From positions 1 to 54,841 of the forward strand of contig JAIFLN010000106.1 of assembly GCA_020049045.1 (NCBI GenBank): DNA of 54,841 nt, in the 5' to 3' direction. Position 1 is the stretch's first letter. The number at the start of each line of letters is the position of its first letter. Shown one piece after another: positions 7,434 through 16,280 of this stretch. This DNA is from Spirochaetota bacterium. GTDB taxonomy: Bacteria > Spirochaetota > Spirochaetia > JABEVK01. Below the pieces are notes generated by a model. The model was given only the letters and a program-made list of their open reading frames with translations. It did not search any database and was not told the origin of the DNA. Made by a program: the position numbers and the translations under genes.

Positions 7434-8945
7434 TTGGGACTTCTCATTGAGTCGGAAAAACTCCAAAGCAAGAAAGTCATCGAAGCACTGGAAGTGAGTC
7501 TTTCTTCAGAGAAAAAACGGGCTGACCGCCTCAATCTGCAGCTGACCACCAACGCCGAAACCGGAATGCCGAATTCCGTTATCCTCCATCGCGAGCTCGA
7601 CAATCTGCTGGAAAGAACTCCACAACCCAAAGCTGTCTTGTTCCTTGCCTTTAATGATAGCTTCGGAATGTTGAAAAGGACGTTTGCCAGCAAAATCCCT
7701 GAGTGGGTTTTGTATCAGACTTCCTTACGGATTCAGAAAGTTGTAGGTGACACTGGTAGGATCTATCACACCCATGAAGACGAATTTCTGATTCTCATTG
7801 ATTCGTATGAAACCACCTCTGAGATTATCGATCTCGCCCGTCAACTCGTAGAAAAGATTGAGAAAAGTCATGTCATGGCGGGTTTGACGATTTCTTTGGG
7901 AATCAATCTTGGTATCGCCTTTTATCCGGAGCACGGCAGGAAAAAGTCGATTCTGCTTCGCCATGCGGATATTGCTCTTTCGGAAGCCGTTAGGAACAAA
8001 GAGGGGTACCAACTCTTCACCCCCGAGTTGAAAGACAGGATGGTGGAGAATGTAGAACTCCAGAACGGTATCTTGTTAGCCCTCGAGTCACAGGCGAATT
8101 CTGATGATCGGCCGCAGTTTGAACTGTATCTTCATCCCCAGGTCGAAGTTCGACATTGGGGCACTTCCCAGGTCCAGGGACGGATTGTTGGTGCCGAAGC
8201 GCTTATCCGTTGGAAACACCCCACACGAGGGTTCATCCCGCCTGTCAAGTTTATTCCCGTAGCCGAAGAAACCGGTCTGATTATCCCTCTGGGCCAGTGG
8301 ATTCTCCATTCGGCCATCACCTATATCCTGGACCTGCAACGTCTCGGCTTCAAACATGTATCGGTTTCTGTTAATTTCTCCAGCGCTCAATTCAACTATG
8401 AGGATATCGCCTTCATGGTGAAAGACATCGCGAGACGTCGTGGTATTGAACCTTCGAGTTTAAAGCTTGAGATCACCGAGAGCGGATTGATGGATAATGT
8501 TCAGGATACCATTCAGAAGGCGACATCTTTGAGAGAGGCCGGCTTCAAAATTCTGATTGACGACTTCGGAACGGGCTATTCCAGTTTGAGCTACTTAAAA
8601 GACTTGCCGGTTGATGTTGTCAAAATTGACAAATCCTTTATTGATGGGATTCCCGACAGCACGAACGATCAAGCGTTGACACGAGCTATTGTCACCCTGG
8701 CCCAAGACCTCAATATGGGAATCATCGTCGAGGGTACCGAAACGAAAGAACAGATCGACTGGCTTTTTCAAAAGGGATGTACGGTTTTTCAGGGGTATTA
8801 TTTTTCCAAACCTCTTCCTTATGGAGATTTTGTTAAGTTGCTGAGAACCTTTCCCCAGGTGTTTCTTGAAAAGGCTAACAAGGGTACCGAACCTGTTCAA
8901 ATATCTGAGGAAACGGCCTCAAAAGACGAAACAGCTCCCTCATGA
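7434..8945 (+). CDS. Degenerate GGDEF plus EAL protein, c-di-GMP phosphodiesterase
   Basis: 503 residues from a TTG start with a GAGG site 6 bases upstream. Residues 1-40 are a charged helix, likely a coiled coil. Residues ~45-200 form a GGDEF-fold domain whose signature is HEDEF (114-118), so it should not make c-di-GMP. The EAL domain (~225-475) keeps catalytic positions: EAL at 255-257, N in NFSSAQF, E in EITES, IDDFGTGYSS, K in VKIDKS, E in EGTET and QGYYFSKP. It is therefore predicted to hydrolyse c-di-GMP. There is no membrane or receiver domain, so it is cytoplasmic. Its last 49 bases overlap the end of mtaB on the other strand. A paralogue lies at 29416-30930. Confidence 0.9.
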   Translation: MGLLIESEKLQSKKVIEALEVSLSSEKKRADRLNLQLTTNAETGMPNSVILHRELDNLLERTPQPKAVLFLAFNDSFGMLKRTFASKIPEWVLYQTSLRIQKVVGDTGRIYHTHEDEFLILIDSYETTSEIIDLARQLVEKIEKSHVMAGLTISLGINLGIAFYPEHGRKKSILLRHADIALSEAVRNKEGYQLFTPELKDRMVENVELQNGILLALESQANSDDRPQFELYLHPQVEVRHWGTSQVQGRIVGAEALIRWKHPTRGFIPPVKFIPVAEETGLIIPLGQWILHSAITYILDLQRLGFKHVSVSVNFSSAQFNYEDIAFMVKDIARRRGIEPSSLKLEITESGLMDNVQDTIQKATSLREAGFKILIDDFGTGYSSLSYLKDLPVDVVKIDKSFIDGIPDSTNDQALTRAIVTLAQDLNMGIIVEGTETKEQIDWLFQKGCTVFQGYYFSKPLPYGDFVKLLRTFPQVFLEKANKGTEPVQISEETASKDETAPS

Positions 8946-10201
8946 ACGACTCGTTCAAGGCGGACAGCGGCAAACTCATTCCAAGCGGTCGTTCCAAGAA
9001 ATCGCACAGGGAAATAGTCCTCGGTTAGTCCTTTCCGCCAATGGTTGTGCTCCAATTCTTCATTGGAGGTTTCAACGAGAACTCTCCGTTGAGATCCGAC
9101 CAACTTTTCCATGGCACGAATCCGCTGACTTCGAACCAACTCCTGCAGCATTCTGCTTCGCTGGTTTTTAACAACCTCTGGAACTTGGGAAGTCATTGCT
9201 GAAGCCAAGGTTCCCTGACGCTGGCTGTAGGGAAACACATGGACATACCCAAATTCAAAAGCCTCGACAGCCTTCATGGTGCACCGAAAGTCTTCTTCCG
9301 TTTCACCAGGATAACCAACAATTAAATCGGTGGTCAGGTTCAGGCGGGGATTCTTGCTTCTCAAAACGCGGATCAATGAAGCATACTGGTTCAGATTGTA
9401 ATTTCGTCGCATCGACTGCAACAGCCTGTCGCTGCCGCTTTGAAGGCATAAGTGAAGGTGCGGCGCCATTTTGGGATGGTCGAAGAGACTCGCGAAGGTC
9501 TCTCCCATGCCCTCGGGTTCCAAGGAGGTTATGCGAAGCCGAAAGTCACCATCGAGTGCAAGTAGAGCTTCCACCAGACCCGTGAAGTTCTTTTCGGCAT
9601 ATTGCCACTTCCCCATATTCACACCCGTTAGGACGATTTCTTTCCGACCCGAATCGAGCATTTGTTGAGCAGCTTCTACGGTTTCCGTAAAAGATCGGCT
9701 GACTGCCGGGCCACGCACGCTGGGGATGATGCAGAAACTACAAAAGTTATCGCAACCGTCCTGAATCTTGAGACTAGCCCGTGTATGAAAAGTCTTACTG
9801 TGGACAGAAAACCCGAATGGGTCAGGTTCCGGCAGATTGGTATCAGGAACTGATCCACGCCAATAGGAATCCACCAGTGAAGGAATCTGGTTTTTTCTCC
9901 CGTTAGGAATGACGAACGTGATTCCGTGCTGACCTTCGAGAGATTCCCGGGCGCTTTCAGCAAAGCACCCCGTCACAACAACAATGGGAGCTTTCAGGCT
10001 GTTTATCTGACTTTTCACAGCATGGCGGCTTTTTTTGTCTGCTCTATTGGTCACAGTGCAGGTATTGATTACAACCGCTTCAGCACTCTGTCCTGCTTCT
10101 ACCAGAATCCAACCCAAGTCCCTGAAACCGGCCGCAAGGGCATCGGTTTCATATTGATTGAGCTTGCATCCCAGGGTTTCAAAAGAAACCCTCGGGTTCA
10201 T
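8897..10201 (-). CDS. mtaB: tRNA t6A37 methylthiotransferase MtaB
   Basis: Radical-SAM methylthiotransferase converting t6A37 to ms2t6A in tRNA. 434 residues. The N-terminal UPF0004 domain provides three cysteines for the auxiliary cluster (LGCKLNQ at C12, NTCTVTN, TGCFAE); the radical-SAM motif is CDNFCSFC with IIPSVRG. The CKLNQYE start separates MtaB from MiaB, which has CQMNxxDSE. A TRAM-like RNA-binding end follows. The start is supported by AGGTGG 7 bases upstream and an ATGA overlap with the CDF gene. Unlike the other three radical-SAM genes in the window, it has no FNR-like gene next to it. Confidence 0.93.
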   Translation of the reverse strand: MNPRVSFETLGCKLNQYETDALAAGFRDLGWILVEAGQSAEAVVINTCTVTNRADKKSRHAVKSQINSLKAPIVVVTGCFAESARESLEGQHGITFVIPNGRKNQIPSLVDSYWRGSVPDTNLPEPDPFGFSVHSKTFHTRASLKIQDGCDNFCSFCIIPSVRGPAVSRSFTETVEAAQQMLDSGRKEIVLTGVNMGKWQYAEKNFTGLVEALLALDGDFRLRITSLEPEGMGETFASLFDHPKMAPHLHLCLQSGSDRLLQSMRRNYNLNQYASLIRVLRSKNPRLNLTTDLIVGYPGETEEDFRCTMKAVEAFEFGYVHVFPYSQRQGTLASAMTSQVPEVVKNQRSRMLQELVRSQRIRAMEKLVGSQRRVLVETSNEELEHNHWRKGLTEDYFPVRFLGTTAWNEFAAVRLERVVHEGAVSSFEAVSSDI

Positions 10202-11130
10202 TTTGCAGCCACCTGAGACTTTGCATGAATCATGTCGTGGTCCCCCTGGGTTTCCAGATGGGTGGTAGTAATGGCTCCCGGCCAGGCCTCATCGAGAATT
10301 TGCTCGATCTCTGTCGCCTTTCGATGAGCGTCACCCAGAAGAACATCGTCCGGATAAACAAGGTGGAACTGAAACCAATACCGCTCGCCGGAATTCCGGA
10401 CCCGCAACTCGTGCATGGCGACTCCCCGTTCATGACAGGCTTGTTGCAGTAGGAGTTCGATTTTTTTCTCAACCGAGGTCTCCACCTGGTCCATCAAGCC
10501 ATGGAACGACCGGAAGACCAGTTTGAAGCCTTCAAAAAGGATATTCAGTGCCGCTAAAGCGGCAAAAATCGGGTCAAAGTACAAACTGCTGAACCATGGG
10601 TTCGTTCCAAAAAGACAAAGCAGAAGTCCAATTAGTACTCCCAGCGATGTGACACTGTCGGTAAGGACATGACGGCCGTTGGCTTCTACGATCAAGCTTT
10701 TTTTCTTTTTGCCAAAATAAATGAGTGTGAATCCTAATAGACCGTTGATCACAACCACAAGACCTTCGACACCTGTACCAAAACCGATCTGTGAGAGGGT
10801 CGGCCCTTCAATCAACTTGCGACCGGCTTCATAGAGAATATAGAAGGCAGCCAGGATGATCATGGCACCTTCAAAACCGGCCGAGAAGAAAGTGATTCTA
10901 TCGTAACCAAAGGGATGACTTTGGTCGGATCGTTTGCGTGACAACCGAAGGCTCCAAGCGGCAAAAACGACAGCCACAACATGAACCACTGACTCGGCCG
11001 CATCAGAAAGAATGGCCGCTGAGCCAGTGACTGCCAGTGCGTACATTTTGATGGCAAGCATAAAAAAACCGGTTCCCAAAGAAATGTTCATTAAGAGGTT
11101 GAGGGTTTTGTGGTCTTGATTCATGGTCAT
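10198..11130 (-). CDS. Cation diffusion facilitator (Zn/Fe/Mn-type metal exporter)
   Basis: 310 residues, with a six-helix N-terminal membrane domain and a ~90-residue cytoplasmic ferredoxin-fold tail. Metal-binding signatures are SDAAES in TM2 and ANGRHVLTDS in TM5, which supply the D/D and H/D pair of the transport site. The tail ends in TTTHLETQGDHD, as in CDF dimer domains. Substrate cannot be told from sequence alone. Start has AAGGAG 5 bases upstream; ATGA overlaps link it to rarA upstream and mtaB downstream, so the three form one operon. Confidence 0.93.
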   Translation of the reverse strand: MTMNQDHKTLNLLMNISLGTGFFMLAIKMYALAVTGSAAILSDAAESVVHVVAVVFAAWSLRLSRKRSDQSHPFGYDRITFFSAGFEGAMIILAAFYILYEAGRKLIEGPTLSQIGFGTGVEGLVVVINGLLGFTLIYFGKKKKSLIVEANGRHVLTDSVTSLGVLIGLLLCLFGTNPWFSSLYFDPIFAALAALNILFEGFKLVFRSFHGLMDQVETSVEKKIELLLQQACHERGVAMHELRVRNSGERYWFQFHLVYPDDVLLGDAHRKATEIEQILDEAWPGAITTTHLETQGDHDMIHAKSQVAAK

Positions 11131-13253
11131 TGAGACTCCTTAAGACTGGTCCAAATGGTCCAAGCCCGTGTCCAGAGGATTTCAGCTCCCGGCCAGGACT
11201 CCCTCAGAAGAGGCAATTCCTCTGCCCAGCTCGGATCGGTACCGAGCAAGAAATCAGGCCAACGTCCCCGACCGGCAGTCCACCACGATTCCCAGTCTTG
11301 GTTACTCAAGGAGCGAGGGGTCTGGGTTTTCCATGAATGGGGAATCAGCTTCCAGGATTGCCGTGTCGTAATTCGGACATTTCGGGTTAAAAAAACCTCT
11401 TCTGCTTTTCTGAGGGCATCCCATCGAGCCGGATTCAGAGTATCGGGCCGTATCCAGTCGGTCAATCGAGAACCCTCCAGGTCGGAGGGATCGACGACCA
11501 CCATCACGGAATCTTCACCTTCGGGTGACCAATGCTCTGGCAACGTAGGGCCCCATGCAAAAATGCGGTCAAAATGGGGCTTACTCTCTCCTTCCTGTGG
11601 GTTGGGAAGAATTCCCCAACCTTGCTCGCCCCAAACGGGCCGCTCAAACTCCGGCACAAAACCAAGGTACTCCCGCAATGAGCGACTTTGTGCTTGGTCG
11701 GGAAGGCTGGCCCAAACCCGTCCCTCAGGGGTCTGACGGAGAGCTTCCAGAAGGAGAAGTCCGTTCGAGTCGGAGGCCACCCATACTACATGGTGTCGCT
11801 GAAGGCCAGCCAGTGAGAAAATCTCCTTTTTCAAACTGGCCAGAGGACCCTCTTTTTGCTCGAGACGTTTCAGCCAGGGGGTGTTTCTGCTGTCGGTCCA
11901 AGTAAGCGTTTCGGGATCATTGTCTAGGGCCCCTGCGTTGAGTACCAGCTCCCGCCGTTCTAGAATCAAAGACCGCCGGGTTCCTTCATACCCTTGATCG
12001 GAGGGGTTGTAGAAAATCTGACTTGCAATGCTTCCGGGTAGGTATTGCTGGTTCACCCAGTGGTCTTTAAAAGCATGGGGGTACTGGTAATTCTGCCCGT
12101 GACCGAACGCTTTTGAGTCCCTGCTGGAGTCCTTCAAGTGGTTTGGTACCGCCGAGGCTTCTGATTCGAGCGACTTAAGGGCATCGAAATACCCTAAGGT
12201 ACTGTTGCTTTTAGAAGCGGTGGCCAAATACAAAGCTGCCTGCGCCAAGTGGAATTGTCCCTCGGGGAGCCCGACACGGCGAAAGGCCTCAGCCGCTGAA
12301 ACGACCACCCCCAAGGCTTGGGGATCGGCCAGTCCCACATCTTCCGAAGCAGAAACCAACATCCGCCGGAAAACATAGTCGGGGTCTTCTCCAGCTCTGA
12401 CCATCCTTGCCAGCCAGTACAAGGCGGCATCAGGATCTGACCCGCGAATTGACTTGATAAACGCAGAGATGGTATCGAAGTGATAGTCCCCATCCTTGTC
12501 ATACAACACGGCTTTCCGCTGTATGCTTTGTTCAGCGGCATCTACAGAAATGGTGATGAGAGTACCATCGGCCGGCGGAAAGGGTGCGCAGGAGGTTTCC
12601 ACCGCCAACTCGATGGCATTCAGAAAGCTCCGTGCATCTCCCGAGGAGACGTTAACCAGGTGCTCCAACGCTCCTGGTTCCCACTCCACACGATACCGGC
12701 CGTAACCTCGTTCCAAATCAGTCAACGTCTGCTGGGCAATTCTTACCAAATGAGCATCGGTCAGGGGGGTCAGCTGAAAGACCCGGGACCTGCTGACCAA
12801 GGCAGAGTTGACCTCAAAAAAAGGATTTTCTGTCGTTGCACCGATGAGGATAAAAGTTCCATTCTCAACCCAGGGTAAAAGCGCATCTTGCTGACTTTTA
12901 TTCCAGCGGTGCACTTCATCGACAAAAAGAATGGTTTTGCGGCCCTGAATCCGGCGGATCTCCTGTGCCTTTTCGATGACCTCTCGGATTTCTTTCACGC
13001 CGGACAAAACAGCGTTTACAGAGAGAAAGGCCCCCTTGGTTGCCTGGGCAATCACCCGTGCCAGGGTGGTTTTTCCGGTTCCAGGTGGTCCGGAAAAGAT
13101 CACACTCGTCAGTCGGTCTGCCTCGATCGATCGCCGCAAGAGTTTACCTGGACCCAGAATATGTTCTTGGCCGACGTATTCCTCCAGCGTTCGGGGACGC
13201 ATGCGGCTGGCAAGAGGTTCATAGTTTTTTCCAGTTCGTTCAAACAGATCCAT
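11127..13253 (-). CDS. rarA: RarA/MgsA AAA+ ATPase with long C-terminal extension
   Basis: Replication-recombination factor acting at stalled forks. 708 residues against about 440 for ordinary RarA. Residues 1-440 contain Walker A GPPGTGKTT, Walker B ILFVDEVHR, sensor 1 GATTEN and the tetramerisation part with SEDVGLADPQ and HLAQAALYLA. Residues ~440-708 form an extra domain that starts VLNAGALD and has alternating strands and helices, compatible with a degenerate Rossmann/methyltransferase fold. Long RarA fusions of this kind are annotated in some cyanobacteria and other lineages. First gene of the rarA-CDF-mtaB operon; apparently leaderless. Confidence 0.92.
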   Translation of the reverse strand: MDLFERTGKNYEPLASRMRPRTLEEYVGQEHILGPGKLLRRSIEADRLTSVIFSGPPGTGKTTLARVIAQATKGAFLSVNAVLSGVKEIREVIEKAQEIRRIQGRKTILFVDEVHRWNKSQQDALLPWVENGTFILIGATTENPFFEVNSALVSRSRVFQLTPLTDAHLVRIAQQTLTDLERGYGRYRVEWEPGALEHLVNVSSGDARSFLNAIELAVETSCAPFPPADGTLITISVDAAEQSIQRKAVLYDKDGDYHFDTISAFIKSIRGSDPDAALYWLARMVRAGEDPDYVFRRMLVSASEDVGLADPQALGVVVSAAEAFRRVGLPEGQFHLAQAALYLATASKSNSTLGYFDALKSLESEASAVPNHLKDSSRDSKAFGHGQNYQYPHAFKDHWVNQQYLPGSIASQIFYNPSDQGYEGTRRSLILERRELVLNAGALDNDPETLTWTDSRNTPWLKRLEQKEGPLASLKKEIFSLAGLQRHHVVWVASDSNGLLLLEALRQTPEGRVWASLPDQAQSRSLREYLGFVPEFERPVWGEQGWGILPNPQEGESKPHFDRIFAWGPTLPEHWSPEGEDSVMVVVDPSDLEGSRLTDWIRPDTLNPARWDALRKAEEVFLTRNVRITTRQSWKLIPHSWKTQTPRSLSNQDWESWWTAGRGRWPDFLLGTDPSWAEELPLLRESWPGAEILWTRAWTIWTSLKESQ

Positions 13254-13260
13254 AGGAAAA

Positions 13261-13289
13261 ATTGTACAGGGTCTTTCCTTTTTCTACAA
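13261..13289 (-). promoter_or_regulatory. Candidate leaderless promoter of rarA operon
   Basis: On the minus strand TTGTAG (13284-13289), a 17-base spacer and TACAAT (13261-13266, 5/6) end 7 bases before the rarA ATG at 13253. The predicted transcript therefore begins at the start codon, consistent with the absence of a ribosome-binding site. Confidence 0.5.
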
Positions 13290-13329
13290 ACCACCTAGAA
13301 TAGTAAGAAGGATTAAGAGGAGTTCACTT

Positions 13330-15606
13330 ATGAAAGCATCCGATAGCACTCGTTTCGGTATTGGAACCAAGCTTATTATCGGCCTGGGGACATTGATAGT
13401 TATTTCCGTTGTCATCGGAACTTTGGCAATTATGAGTATGCTCACGATTCAAGCGACATCGGACGAATTGTCACGTGAGTATCTCCCTGAAACCGTTTTG
13501 GCCAATGAGGTGGAACGCGAAACACTGAAGGTCATGTACAACATCCGCGGCTATTGGCTGACCACCGAGGCAAAGTACTACGACGAGGCCGTCAAGCAGA
13601 TGGCTTCGAATAAAAAAGCACTGGATGACCTTCAGGTTCTTATGGAGAAGTCCCCCAAGCTTGTGAAACTGCGGGAAGCCCTGCCCAAGGCCCTCGCGGC
13701 GTATCAGACCTACGAGGGCCTCATGGCGGGGACGAAGAGCTCGACCGATGCCATTGTTGGGATCCGGGAAAAGATGGATCCGGCCGCAGCTGTCTTTATG
13801 AAAAATCTCACCGATTATCTGGAAGACCAGCAGGCCGCACTTGACTCCGAAATTCGGGCCGGTTCCCGCTCTGCTGTTTTGACGCCCCGTGTCCTCAAGC
13901 TCAAGCTGGCCAACGAAGTGGTTGACTACGGCAATGCTTTGCGGGTTGCCAACTTCAAAACGCAGGCGCTGCGGGATAAGGCCCACATTGAGGCTGTTAT
14001 GGGTAACTTCAAGAAGATTGAAGCAAACATAGCGGCCATGCTGAAGGTCACAACAAAGAGAATCAACATCGACCAGCTGAGTGCCATCTCCAAATCGGCA
14101 GGCGATTATCAGGCAGCATTGGAAGCCTTCCAGAAAAACAATACCGACCTCGACGCTCTTGCTGCTCAGCGGCTGGTAGCCGGTGACACACTGGGTGGAC
14201 TGGCGGAAGAAACCAGTCTTGCGGCAGTGAATACCAGCGTAAGTCTGGCTGCAGCAAACTCGAGCATCGTCTCCGCTTCTGTAGCGAGTGTCTTAATCGG
14301 CCTGATTGTCTCTCTTCTTCTTGGAATCATTGTTGCCTTCATTCTGATTCGCAGCATTACGGTTCCCCTTGCTTTGGTGACGGGCTTGTCGCGAAAAGTA
14401 ACAGCGGGTGACTTTAATATCGACCGTCAAAAGGTAAAAAGCCGCGACGAGTTGGGGTTGCTCACGGAATCGTTCTACGACATGGTAGAAGGGCTCAAGG
14501 CCAAGGCTGCCCTGATTGAAAGCATTGCCAACGGTGTGCTGACCAATGCCATTCCACTGGCAAGTGACGACGACGGTTTAGGCCGGTCGATGCAGAGAAT
14601 GCAAGAAAGCCTGAATGAGATTCTGACCCAGGTGAACGTTGCCGTCGATCAGATGGCCAGTGGATCGGACCAGGTGTCGACAGCTGCCCAGAGCCTCAGC
14701 CAGGGTGCGACCGAGCAAGCCTCCAGTCTGGAAGAGATTTCTGCCAGTGCGAACGAAATCCACAGCCAGTCGAAGCAAAATGCTGAAAATGCCATGACCG
14801 CTACCCAGTTGGCCAAACAAGCTTCGCAAAATGCCCAGATGGGCAACCAGCAGATGAAGGACTTGATGGCCCTGCTGGAGAAGATGACCAAGAGTTCCGA
14901 AGAGACCAAGACCATTGTCAAGACCATCGATGATATTGCCTTCCAGGTGAATCTGCTGGCGTTGAATGCCAACGTCGAAGCGGCCCGCGCTGGCAAGTAC
15001 GGCAAGGGTTTCGCCGTCGTCGCCGAAGAAGTCCGCAACCTGGCAGTCCGTTCTGCGACGGCCGTCAATGAAACAACCCGGATGGTTGAGGAATCGATCC
15101 GCAACATTCAGGATGTCAACATCACTGCGCTGAAAACCGGCGATCAGTTGAACGGCATTCTGGGCAATGCCAACAAGGTGTCCGACTTCCTGGAAGAGAT
15201 CGCCGCTTCGAGCCAGGAACAGGCCCGTGCCATGGGGCAGATCAACGGCGGACTCGACCAGATCGATCAGGTCACCCAGTCGAACACGGCCAGCGCCGAA
15301 GAGAGCGCCTCTGCAAGCGAAGAACTCTCCGGTCAGGCGCAGCAGCTCAAGGTTATGATCAGCCGGTTCCAGCTCAGCGACGAGGCTCTGGAAAAAGCGA
15401 TGGCACGGTCACAGGCAACGGATTCCAGAAAGCCCCATCATGCGTCCGCGCCCACGGGTCCTTCGAAACCGACACCTGCAACACCCGCTGCAAAGAAAGG
15501 CCCGTCAGCTGTTGCAAAACCAGCCTCAGGGCCGAAGGGACCTACGGGACCAAAGCCTGTTCCCGCCAACGATATCATTCTGAACGACGACTTCGACACC
15601 TTCTGA
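13330..15606 (+). CDS. Methyl-accepting chemotaxis protein
   Basis: Transmembrane chemoreceptor of 758 residues. TM1 is at about 15-38, a ~275-residue mostly helical periplasmic sensor region follows, TM2 is at about 317-342, then HAMP (~343-395) and a signalling coiled coil (~420-690). The hairpin tip is recognisable in EAARAGKYGKGFAVVAEEV, the site that contacts CheA/CheW. The last ~70 residues are a Pro/Ala/Lys-rich linker ending in DDFDTF, which could be a tether motif for adaptation enzymes. AGAGGAG lies upstream of the ATG. The ligand is unknown. It is followed 9 bases later by the FNR2 gene on the same strand. Confidence 0.96.
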   Translation: MKASDSTRFGIGTKLIIGLGTLIVISVVIGTLAIMSMLTIQATSDELSREYLPETVLANEVERETLKVMYNIRGYWLTTEAKYYDEAVKQMASNKKALDDLQVLMEKSPKLVKLREALPKALAAYQTYEGLMAGTKSSTDAIVGIREKMDPAAAVFMKNLTDYLEDQQAALDSEIRAGSRSAVLTPRVLKLKLANEVVDYGNALRVANFKTQALRDKAHIEAVMGNFKKIEANIAAMLKVTTKRINIDQLSAISKSAGDYQAALEAFQKNNTDLDALAAQRLVAGDTLGGLAEETSLAAVNTSVSLAAANSSIVSASVASVLIGLIVSLLLGIIVAFILIRSITVPLALVTGLSRKVTAGDFNIDRQKVKSRDELGLLTESFYDMVEGLKAKAALIESIANGVLTNAIPLASDDDGLGRSMQRMQESLNEILTQVNVAVDQMASGSDQVSTAAQSLSQGATEQASSLEEISASANEIHSQSKQNAENAMTATQLAKQASQNAQMGNQQMKDLMALLEKMTKSSEETKTIVKTIDDIAFQVNLLALNANVEAARAGKYGKGFAVVAEEVRNLAVRSATAVNETTRMVEESIRNIQDVNITALKTGDQLNGILGNANKVSDFLEEIAASSQEQARAMGQINGGLDQIDQVTQSNTASAEESASASEELSGQAQQLKVMISRFQLSDEALEKAMARSQATDSRKPHHASAPTGPSKPTPATPAAKKGPSAVAKPASGPKGPTGPKPVPANDIILNDDFDTF

Positions 15607-15615
15607 TAGGAGCCT

Positions 15616-16272
15616 ATGCAAGCTTTGTCCTCTGACGTCCGGGTTCTGGCCAATCAACGGCTGGGATCCGGCTGTTTTTTATTGAGCTTTGAGCGGGCAG
15701 GACTGGTTTTTCAAACAGGGCAGTATCTGAGTCTACGAGTTCCCGGTTCGAGAGAACAAAGGGAATACTCCATTTACTCGGGTGAGGCGGAAGCCCAACT
15801 GACTGTATTGGTGAAAGAAGTCGACGGCGGGCTCGTCAGCCAGCGTCTGGCAGGGTTGCTCCCTGGTGACTTGATCCATGTCGATGGACCATTTGGTTAT
15901 TTCACTTTGGAACCAGCCCGTGTGACCGGTAAACCACTGCTGTTTTTAGCGACAGGTACAGGAATCAGTCCCTTTCACAGTTTTGTCGCCACACGGCCCG
16001 ACCTCGAGTACACTCTGCTCCATGGCGTAAGGGAAGTTGCGGATTTGGCATTATCATGCGGTTTTGCCCCTGGCAGGGTGATAACCTGTGTCAGTCGTGA
16101 GAACGGCGGGACATTTCATGGACGGCTTACCAAACGGTTGGTGACAATGCCAATCTCTCCCGAAACCCATGCGTTCCTCTGTGGAAACTGCGATATGATT
16201 TACGAAGCCTTTGACCTTCTGAGGGCTGAAGGCGTATCTTCCGATCAGATCTATACCGAGGTTTATTTCTAG
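15616..16272 (+). CDS. Ferredoxin-NADP+ reductase-like flavoprotein 2, upstream of miaB
   Basis: 218-residue FNR-superfamily protein, paralogous to the genes at 2964 and 21108. Motifs in order: QTGQYL, RxYS as REYS (about residue 54), LLPGD, GPFGYF, GTGISPF (about residue 117), GRLTKRL, LCGNCDMI and an aromatic C-terminus EVYF. It binds a flavin and NAD(P)H by family. The ATG has TAGGAG 3 bases upstream, partly inside the receptor gene's stop. The AGGAG ribosome site of miaB overlaps its stop codon, so the two are almost certainly co-transcribed and translationally linked. I infer electron delivery to MiaB. Confidence 0.85.
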   Translation: MQALSSDVRVLANQRLGSGCFLLSFERAGLVFQTGQYLSLRVPGSREQREYSIYSGEAEAQLTVLVKEVDGGLVSQRLAGLLPGDLIHVDGPFGYFTLEPARVTGKPLLFLATGTGISPFHSFVATRPDLEYTLLHGVREVADLALSCGFAPGRVITCVSRENGGTFHGRLTKRLVTMPISPETHAFLCGNCDMIYEAFDLLRAEGVSSDQIYTEVYF

Positions 16273-16280
16273 GAGTTGTG

